Source: Morinoia aosen (lineage: Eukaryota; Arthropoda; Malacostraca; Amphipoda; Talitridae). Taken from it: a stretch of DNA of 64,000 nucleotides. The translations under genes were made by a program, and so were the position numbers. Position 1 is the first letter of the stretch; each line of letters opens with the position of its first letter. The notes below the pieces were generated by a model, which worked only from the letters and a program-made list of their open reading frames with translations, did not search any database and was not told where the DNA came from. Where the stretch lies: NCBI GenBank assembly GCA_030386875.1, contig CM059558.1:3791501-3855500 (forward strand). Reading direction: 5' to 3'. This document shows positions 55,887-64,000 of this stretch, piece after piece.

Positions 55887-58800
55887 ATGTCAGGGAAGAG
55901 GACAGTGGAGGACTTTTTCCGCTTGAAGGCCAGCAGCAGTGATGAGACTCAGGAACGGAGCGGAATTTTTCCGGCATTGCGGGATCTGTGAACATTCTTA
56001 CCATCCCCCGCTCGAGCTCCCTCGTGTCCCTGGGCAGTGAACCAGAGGACAGTCGTCCTGCCGCCATTCCATTGACCAGAGAGACGTTGTGATTGCGGGT
56101 GGCTGCAGTATTTCGAGCCAGGAGCTGCACACCATCAAAGACTGAATGGCCGCTTTGACAAACTATTACAAGTTGTCCCACGCGATCAAGTCTAAGAACG
56201 CATCAGACACTTTTCCAAGGTACTGTGAAAGACAATCAAGGGTCCAACGTGAAGGCCAAGTGCCAAAAGTGCTTCGCGGAGGTGTTTTTCTGGAACAACA
56301 CCACTGGCAACCTGGTATAGCACGACAATACCAAGGTACTATTTAGAATGATTCATCTTTCAAATGGTTAGATAGTGAAATGAGTTCATAGCCAAACTAT
56401 AAGTTTCTTGAAAATTAAAGCACTCGTATTCTTTCAGCACACTCATGACTTGTCTGAGCTGAAGGCAGCCATCATCAGGACCAGCAGGCGCGGCCTCAAA
56501 CACCCAACTGGAGATGATCAGCTGCAGCGCCACCAACTCTCCTTACAGGAAAGTTTTGGCCAGACAACAATATTTACACAGGTAAAGATTTTTTTATAAA
56601 AAAGTCTGCGACAATTTTTTTGCCAGAGCGATAATAATAATTGGCTAAATTTATTTTACTTTTGATATTTTATTTTTAAAATTTGCCTTAATATTCTGTT
56701 AATTGCTACACTTGTTACAAAATGTTATGGACATGATAACTTTTAATTTCTGGTTTTGTGGTGCAGGACAAGGGTAAGGAGGCAATGACCAAGTGGTTCG
56801 TGAGGTGCCTCATCCCCCTCAGTATCACAGACCACCCAGCCACCAGGAGATGTTCCAAGTCTCCTAGCCTGAGTTCAGGGCGCCCAGCCATCGCACCCTG
56901 ACTCGCGAGAAGCCATTCCTGCAGCCACTCCAAGAAAGAGCCACTTGACATCATCAGCGTTCCCACGGTCCTCGTGTAGAAGCTGCAGCGCAGGACTCAC
57001 CCAGGCTGCCCAAGCATCAAAGATGCAAGCAAGTAAAATCAAAAGTTTGTTTGAAGATTTAAGATCGTCATGCTAAATAACAGACAGTAAAAATGTACTT
57101 TTGTTTTTTAAATTACTAAACCTTTTATGTCAGCACGCACACTCTCTACTTGCTGGCGTCCATAGATGTCGCCCAAGTTCACCACTGGAACTATGGGAGG
57201 GCCGCTGCCCCCCTTCAAGAAGACCCTAGCCAGGGCCCAGGGCCTGTGGAACCTATAGAACAGGTCCTCCACATCTGCCAACACCTTGTTAAGCCATCGC
57301 CAAGATAGGTCGACTGGTGCCCCTGTCGTACGTTGGGAAAAAAATGCTTCCCTAGAATAAACTGAGCTCGCGTATCATAGATACTCGGAAACGGATTTCT
57401 GTCACGATCTTCAAATTTCGTTGGCTTGGTACCTCATAGTTTGTTAGTTCAATCTCTTTTTCGCTAGACTTATTCGCTACTTAGCTACAGCATTAGCTTC
57501 TTTACGCAGCAATCTGGAATTTAAAGAAATACTGGAAGCTATTCGCAGCAACGAAATGAAAACTATTGACGAATATTAACTTTATAAATAAAGTTAGCAT
57601 ACCTGACTTTCTCTCCGATCCCTGAACGTCAGGAAGATTCCAACGAAATAATTGGCCTCGGAAATTACGGCTTCGTCAGTCAGCAAATCTGACGTTCTCT
57701 CCTATCCCTGAGCATTAGGAAGATTCCAATGGAATAACCAGCCTCAGAGAATACGGCTTTTTATCGATCAACTATCCACCCTCAGGTATCCCTAAGAAAT
57801 GGACATTATCAAAAGGGGGCACCCGGACAAAGACCAATCCACATTATCCATCAACCATCAAGCAAGTGGTAGGGAGAAAGCTTCCAACAGCTGTGGTCAC
57901 AAGGTCAGCCAAGAGACATTTTTGTTAAAAAAATTTCGCATATTTTGATAAACTAATTATGAATATTTTATTCGTTTATTTAAATATTTTTACAAGTAAC
58001 GAGACAAAACTATTTCTTGGTTTGTTTGTTAACTTTTTGTCATTGTTCTTCATGTTGCTCACTTTGCCCAACAGGTGGAACTCACTGGATGTCGCCTGCA
58101 GCGCGCTGCTGCAGTGCGCTTTGGACGACAACGCCCGCCTGGAGGCAGTGAACAAGGTTTTAGGAATAATAGTGGCATCAACAGGTTCAGAACCTCCTAC
58201 TATGGCTTCGATGACCAGGACAAGCAGGTAAGCAAAGCAATTAGATGCGAATTCTTATCTCTTTTTTAGATACAGTTCTATTGTTGCTTTAAGCGTTAGC
58301 ATTACCATTTTTGCATTTTTTTGAGCTGTTTTGCCATCAGGTACTGCAGGAGTACTGCAAGGTCGTGAAGCCACTCACCAACTGCCTGGACCGACTACAG
58401 GCTGAAGAGAACGCATACCTGGGAGTATTGCTGCCCACCCTCACCCCCTTGAGAGTGGCGCTGGAGCACATGGAAGAAGCTCGAGGGGACCAGGTCCTCA
58501 CCTACACCAAACTCTTTAACGTTGCTTACTGGTTCAGCGCCATGTTCAAAGACCTGGACCTGCTGATGGCATCTGCCCTTCACCCTCAACTATGGTATGA
58601 CCACATTCAACTCTGTTGCCTCCAACATGAATGAAGAAATCTTCCAAAGGATTGTGAAGGAGATGAAGGCGCTCATCAGGCAAGAGACAGAAGAGAGAGA
58701 CAACACCCAGGACATGGAGGAGTATGAGGAAGTCAGGGCCGACCCATTTGCAGAGCTGAGTGATACAATTCAGGCTGACCAGGACGACGATCTGGAAAAG

Positions 58801-59192
58801 GACATCAAGGAGCTGATGACTTGGAAGAGGAGCAAGGAGGTAATAAGACTATTGTGGTTAAAACTAATTCTTTTGTTCTTACATCCTAGCAAATGTAATG
58901 TTGCGATAAAATGTTGCGATAATTGCGCTAACATATGTAATTTTGTGAAACTAAAAATTAGATATTTGTAATTGTTACTGGCAAAGGGAAGAAGTCGCAC
59001 TTCCCAGACAAGTGCAGGGGTCACTGGGTGACGCTCTTCATCAAGTAAAACACTGGGTTTCCAAGCTCAGCAGAAATGGAGCGATTATTCAGCACAGCTG
59101 GGGACATCCAGACGCCAAAAAGGGCGTACCTTAGTGAGGACAACTGTGAGCACCTGGTGTTTCCGAAGGGAAACTTCCACCTCCTCAAGTAG
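55887..59192 (+). pseudogene. hAT transposase, intron-containing and decayed
   Basis: An ATG at 55887 opens MSGKRTVEDFFRLKASSSDE before a stop. A BED finger follows at about 56220-56320 (KCQKCFAEVFFW, TTGNLV) with an in-frame TAG at 56318 where Arg is usual. Further blocks are KHPTGDDQLQRHQLSLQESF (56489-56575), KEAMTKWFVRCLIPLSITDH (about 56773-56835), RWNSLDVACSALLQ (58072 on), the central EENAYLGVLLPTLTPLR and LASALHP-like region (58341-58600), and the C-terminal dimerisation block MERLFSTAGD, PKRAYLSEDN and FPKGNFHLLK ending at TAG 59192. Several blocks are bounded by GT...AG (for example 56582-56763 and 58229-58341), so the ancestral gene was split. Stops and frameshifts make it inactive. 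Confidence 0.65.
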
Positions 59193-59599
59193 AAGTTCAA
59201 GGTGCCAAGGGAGGTTGGATGAGGATGAGGAGATGTTTTAAATTGTTGTATTTGTGTTTGTGGTGTTGTACTATGATAGTTTTGTTAATTTGTCGTTATT
59301 AAATGTTATTTTAAAGCAATAAAATGTTAATTACAAATAGATCATTTTTGGATTTATCGCAGGATTTATTGCTTAACACTTTAAGGTATCTTGAAATTTA
59401 TCGCTTTATCGTTATAGGACTTAGCGTAAAAACTATATCCTAATCGTTATCGCTCTATCGCAAAATTTATCTCTGCTCACTACTGGAAATTATACCTCGA
59501 AGCATTCAAATACAAAACATAAATTAATTGTGTGATGAACTTTACATTATGTTTCCAATTGTTCGATTCTTAGGGAATCTCACGCGCAAGATAAAAAGG

Positions 59600-60720
59600 A
59601 GAACCAACGTAAAAATATAAATTTTTATTTGTTTCTTTTTAGGCAAACGTTTCAAAATATTAAAATTCCATCTTCAGTGCTGAAAAACACACAGCGAGGT
59701 CAAAAATATTAAGATACAGAGAAGTTCAAAAAATACGAAAAATAAGAAAACAAACATCTATAAAACTTCAATCCTATTTCTCATTCAACTGCAGTAAAAA
59801 CGATCATGCTCATTGGCTCACCTACCCAACCTTTCACCAGCACATACATTCATACATTTAGGCATAGGAACCTAACAAACAGACGCGCGCAAACACACTC
59901 CAACTACATACACACAAAAATATGTCAGTAGGTTGATGCAATGTTTAGTTTGGCAGCACTCAAGTCTTTTTCTAAGTCAGGTTTATGGGTAGATATGAAT
60001 AAAGATTCTAAAATGTGAAGATCCTGTTTATTGTTGGTGGTACATAGAGTGGAGAAGTTATTTGTTCTGAAAGGATGATTAAATTGCTGACAATGATCTC
60101 GGATTGCTGAATGAGAAGGAGAGGAAAGTCTGCGACCGGTTCAATGAGAAATTCCTGAATGTTGGCTGTGTCTGATAAATTGTTGTAGTTTAGTATTACG
60201 AACATAAGTCTGCATGCAGCAGTCACACTTATACAAATAAAAACATCCACTCCACAGGCACTCCTCGAGACGTTCATTCCTCCTAAAAAATGAACCGATT
60301 TTAAAACTATTCCTATAAAACACTCTGATGTCAACAGTAGTGAAAAACCTACTGACCAGAGCTACGACTTCTCTGTTCAGTTCCGAGTTCAAATAACCCA
60401 AAAAAGGTAATTAAATGTTCAATTTCTGTTTGACAGGAAGGGACAATATTTTTCATCAAGGAACTTTCGGACGGAATTATCAATGATGAATTTTTGATAC
60501 ATATTTTGAATCAATAATGTCTTAATAAATTCCATTTCACGGTAAAATATTTCAAAAACTACTAGATATGCGATATGCGGGATGAAGTAATGTAATTACG
60601 CAAGATTTGATATGTCCCTTATAAATACAACTGAAATCGTTCGTACTGAGGCCAGTGAATGTTTGCTTTCTGTAGACAGAGGTAATAAGCCTGGAGTTAG
60701 ACTTCTATATATGTTTCATA
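59600..60720 (-). pseudogene. Second Penelope-like relic (GIY-YIG region)
   Basis: The minus strand encodes RVFYRNSFKIGSFFRRNERL, YLYKCDCCMQTYVRNT and QFIRHSQHSGISH (60401-60141), then in shifted frames SHSAIRDHC-like and HILESLFISTHKPDLEKDLS pieces (60140-59940). The plus strand at about 59640-59690 has the CATCTTCAGTGCTG / AAACGTTT end motif. The GIY-YIG core reads TYVRNT rather than SYVGST, losing the usual Gly. It matches the relic at 46968 but is an independent, older-looking copy. Confidence 0.6.
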
Positions 60721-62599
60721 AGATGCTGTTGAACTTTATATTAAAAACTTTCAAGTAGGAAAACAAAATTTGTAATTTTCATGCTTGTATCCTAATATCT
60801 GTGTACATTCATGTGTATGTGTGTATGCATGCGCTTATGTAAATATGTGTACATTCTACATTTACCCACAACAGTTTTTTCCAAAATTTCTCATCGAGCG
60901 ATTTGCATTTGTTTTACAAACACAGTTTTTTAATTTTTTCCCTATGCTATTGTCAACCATTAAAATGAGAAATCTGATAAATTTGAAATGTGTGTTAAAG
61001 CATGCACTTTTAGGCAATCAACTCATTTTTTTCATTTTTTCATCTTCATTCGAAATGAACATTTTCGAAAATCTGCCGAAACAAGTAATTCTAATATTAT
61101 TACCTAATGTTAAGAAATCCAAAGCTTATATGTCATGTACAATTATTGTACATGTGATGGATAATTCGTTCGGGCGCCAATTGATGAATAGTTTGGGTTT
61201 GCCCTTGTTCGGAATCATCCTGGTATTTCATGGATAGAAGTGAAGTCAGTTTTGCTGACTGATGTTTATCAAGTCGATGGTTGTCAACAGTTTTTCTGTT
61301 GCGGCGACAAACTTCCAATAATTTGCAGAATATCAGATGGCTGCGTGGCGAAGTAGCGAAACTTGAAATAGTAGTCAAGTGAAAAAGCAATTGAGCTGAT
61401 AAGCTATGAGCTAACAAGCTTTGAGCTAAACAAACTTTGAGCTAAACAAGCTAACGAAAATTTGAAGATCGTGACGGAAGTACGTTTCGTAAGTATCTGT
61501 GATACACGAGCTCAGTTTATTTGAGGGAAAAATTATTTTCCCTCCGCAGTACAGAGGCACCAGTCGACCTATCTTCGCGATGGCCTAACAACATGTAAAC
61601 TGTCATAAGTGTTTTCAACCCACAAAGTTCATTATCTATATTGTTTTCATGAATTAACAAACGCTTTTCAACCTTAATTAACCAGCCTCAGGATACATTT
61701 TTATGTCTTTCCTCTCCGTTTTTGTGCAAGCATCAAACTGGACCGTCACGGCACTTATGTGCGTTTCTCAATTGAAAATGTTTGCATCATATTTCAAAGA
61801 AAATGCTAAAATGTTCTCGTTAGCCTTGTTTGGTGCAAATTATATCATTTCTTACGCTCATGAGTATATTATAACTACCATATCTCGTTGGTTAATTTCA
61901 CGTATTGTCTTCGTAGCTGTTGTAGAACACTCGTTTTCATGTTTATGACTTAGGTAGCTGCCATTATTATTAACATGGAAACATCATAAATTCGAGGTGT
62001 GATGAAAAACATTTCCTCCAAGTCATTTGATTGGAATTTTAGTTTATACGTAGAAGTGAAAATATAGTTTTAAACGTTGAACGCAAAATTACTCTACTCC
62101 ACCCGCTTTACTTTCAACTAATTCCTCACACCGCAACTCCCTGAGTTCGTATTTCAATGTGTGTGCACAAAAAAGAGTGTTCTCAACAATGCATCGTCAC
62201 TGAAGTTATGTTAGCTTTTATAATAGTAATTAGATATATCATCAAATGTGGATTAAGAAACATGAGGAATACATTTCCCTCAATCATTTGTTTCGACATT
62301 TGAAATGGGTGTTCCGAAACCCCTGTCTATCAACTAAGGATGTTAATGTTAAGGTATTTTAGGAATTTTCCGTTCTTATTAAAACATTTTAAAAGACTAA
62401 TAATTCATCGTCTGCAATAACTTTACAGAACATCATTGTTCCATTTTCTTTTTCCGGTCTCAAGTCATGTGAGGTAATTTTTTGTCTCTTACGCTCGTGA
62501 GTGCATTGTGACAACGTTATTTTAGGTAGTTAACTTTTCGCACTGTTCCAAGCTATGTTGAAAATACAAAGGAAATTTTTTTTTGCAAAGCAACTTTAC
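60721..62599. other. Intergenic stretch with diverged repeats
   Basis: No supported gene. CTTACGCTC(A/G)TGAGT and TTAGGTAGCT/TTAGGTAGTT strings near 61852-61960 recur near 62490-62535, and TTTGTTTCGACAT with GGGT near 62288 recurs at about 63328, suggesting old local duplications. The frames at 60785-61237 and 61703-61948 have no family-like sequence. Confidence 0.3.
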
Positions 62600-62882
62600 A
62601 ATAAAAGAGATGGAGAAGAATTACTTTAAAAACATTTACTTTGAACGTTTCAAGCCTAGGCTCATTCGCAACAAAAAGTCTGCGAATAAAATAATGAACA
62701 TGTCAGAACTCTCAAGATTAAAGATGGAGAGAATATAAGCACGAAAAAACAAACAATATAATCTTGAGTGTACTGAAATTTTTATTATTTTATTCGCAGA
62801 CTTTTGTTGAGAATGAGCCTAGGCTCGAAACGTTCAAAGTAAATGTTTTTAAAGTAATTCTTATCCATCTCTTTTCTTTTAT
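62600..62882. repeat. Palindrome with ~95-bp arms
   Basis: 62600-62692 and 62782-62882 are inverted copies, including TTTGAACGTTTCAAGCCTAG and its inverse, around a spacer of about 90 bp. The arms carry the GAGCCTAGGCTCGAAACGTT motif seen at Penelope ends. This may be a relic of inverted Penelope pseudo-LTRs with no body between. Confidence 0.6.
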
Positions 62883-62910
62883 GTTGAATATGTTACGGTT
62901 AGCATTGCAG

Positions 62911-62967
62911 AACCATCCATCTGATGTCTTTGACTATGGTGAACTCTTTTGTTCCAGTATTATTAAC
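62911..62967 (+). CDS. Doubtful small exon
   Basis: Between gcattgcag and a perfect gtaagt donor lies a 19-codon frame, NHPSDVFDYGELFCSSIIN. No partner exon was found, so this is only a splice-site-bounded open segment. Confidence 0.22.
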
Positions 62968-64000
62968 GTAAGTAGGAAATATAATAAATTTAGTTATGGT
63001 AAATATTTTATTTTCTCAGAGCTCATTATTTGATGTACCAGTTGATACGTTAGAATGAAAAATTGTCCCAAGTCCTTAATGTCGACCTGATAGTCGTAGA
63101 CGCAAAATGAATCAAATCTACACATTTGACTTTTAACATCAATTTGTTTTATCAATAGCTCACATGTTCGTATGCTCATATATCTGTATAAGTGTACGCT
63201 AACGAGAGTGTTTCGAACTATGCGTCACTAGGATTGTGCTTTTTTAATTACTAGTATTTTTATGCATTGTCAAAATCAAATTAACTCGCCTAAAGGGAAC
63301 GTACTTTTTGTGTTTTTCTCTTCATCATTTTTGTTTCGACATGTGACATGGGTATTACGATACCCATGTATAAGTAACCACAGAGGAATAATGTTAAAAT
63401 AATTAAAAAACCAACGTTATGAACATTTCGTGTTTAACCCCTTTTTTGAAATAAACTGTTTTCTTTTTTCCCTCTTTCATTCCCTTTCAAATTGAGATAT
63501 TTTGAGTTGGTTCCATGTTATTCAAAATTTCATTTTTTATTCAAATAAAATCCAGTATCTTCAGAATATATACTAAAAAAATAAAATTGAATGAACAGTT
63601 TTTAACACCCTTGGTGACAAGAAAATCATAGAAATATTGCATAAACCTCAATACGCAATTTCAGCGGTTATTAATAATATTTGAAAATGGTATCCTACAT
63701 ACAGTACGCACGAGAATTAAAACCATTTTTGCGTCAGAAATTTAACTCTGTATTTGAGCAGTTGAAAACCCCGTAAATGCAATTAACTAAAGACCGAAGA
63801 ATTTTAACTGTCTAAGAATTTGTGGCAACTAAAATCTTTGAATAAGTTTGAAGAGCTTCTAAAGAAACGTTTCCTGAAAAATACTCCTCCGACAAGAAAA
63901 CCGTTTATCGAACAGACAAGAAATTTAATGAAAATGTAATAATTAACAGAAACTAAATAAATTTAGGAATAAAAGTGACAAAAGAACTGAAGGGGTGAAT
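62968..64000. other. Intergenic stretch to window end
   Basis: AT-rich sequence without a recognised gene or structured repeat. Confidence 0.4.

Larger units (their letters stand above)
55014..59485 (+). mobile_element. hAT transposon, full length but decayed
   Basis: The ends CAGCCTTGGGCG and (inverted) CAGTAGTGAGCAG share imperfect GCGATAA-rich subterminal repeats. The flanking 8-bp duplications GAAACTAT (55006-55013) and GAAATTAT (59486-59493) differ by one base. The 4472-bp element carries a multi-exon transposase relic on the plus strand and polyadenylation-like AATAAA at about 59320. Confidence 0.75.

Overview
This window reads as AT-rich arthropod (probably insect) nuclear DNA. The evidence is split genes with GT-AG introns, a BEL/Pao retrotransposon primed by tRNA-Lys(CTT), Penelope-like elements, tRNA-derived SINEs, hAT elements and Helitron-type repeats. 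No bacterial operon, organellar gene, rRNA or true tRNA gene is visible. Most of the long open frames are low-complexity or antisense shadows.

1-16.3 kb holds host genes on the minus strand. Six short exons between 13176 and 392 have matching splice sites and join in one consistent reading phase. They give a protein of at least 305 residues with a PAN/Apple-like segment and a CUB-like C-terminal part. Its introns carry a TTAA-flanked MITE, a foldback element and a decayed transposon-associated gene. At 16209-15278 a two-exon gene with a signal peptide encodes a Leu/Gly-rich secreted protein whose frame is crossed by two in-frame TAA codons.

16.3-26.5 kb is mostly intergenic. It contains a dimeric SINE, a second copy of the TTAA-MITE family, a TATA+Inr promoter with a tiny secreted-peptide frame, a 12-bp minisatellite, and a pair of diverged promoter-like repeats.

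26.6-45.2 kb is a head-to-tail array of eight non-autonomous Helitron-like units (5' TCTATATATTAATACG, 3' hairpin plus CTAG). Each pairs T-rich tracts with GGTTAGGATAGG-type repeats. One unit is split by a young full-length BEL/Pao element (29983-38826). That element has an intact 1899-codon Gag-Pol frame, a 5-bp target duplication, and LTRs that differ in length by exactly five 31-bp repeat units.

46.0-53.3 kb is a set of nested insertions: a host palindrome contains a hAT element, which contains a TA-flanked long-TIR element, which contains a Penelope-like retroelement, itself carrying LTR-like sequence. A SINE and a large foldback also sit inside the hAT. 55.0-59.5 kb is a second, intron-containing, decayed hAT element with 8-bp target duplications, followed by another Penelope relic at about 59.6-60.7 kb. 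The last 3 kb holds a 95-bp-arm palindrome and one doubtful small exon.

The window is therefore a sparse host gene region dissected by mobile DNA. The observations most worth following up are the stop-interrupted secreted gene, the Helitron array with repeated identical junctions, the intron-like LTR segment with a length-variable minisatellite, and a recurring hammerhead-like motif at Penelope-related inverted repeats.
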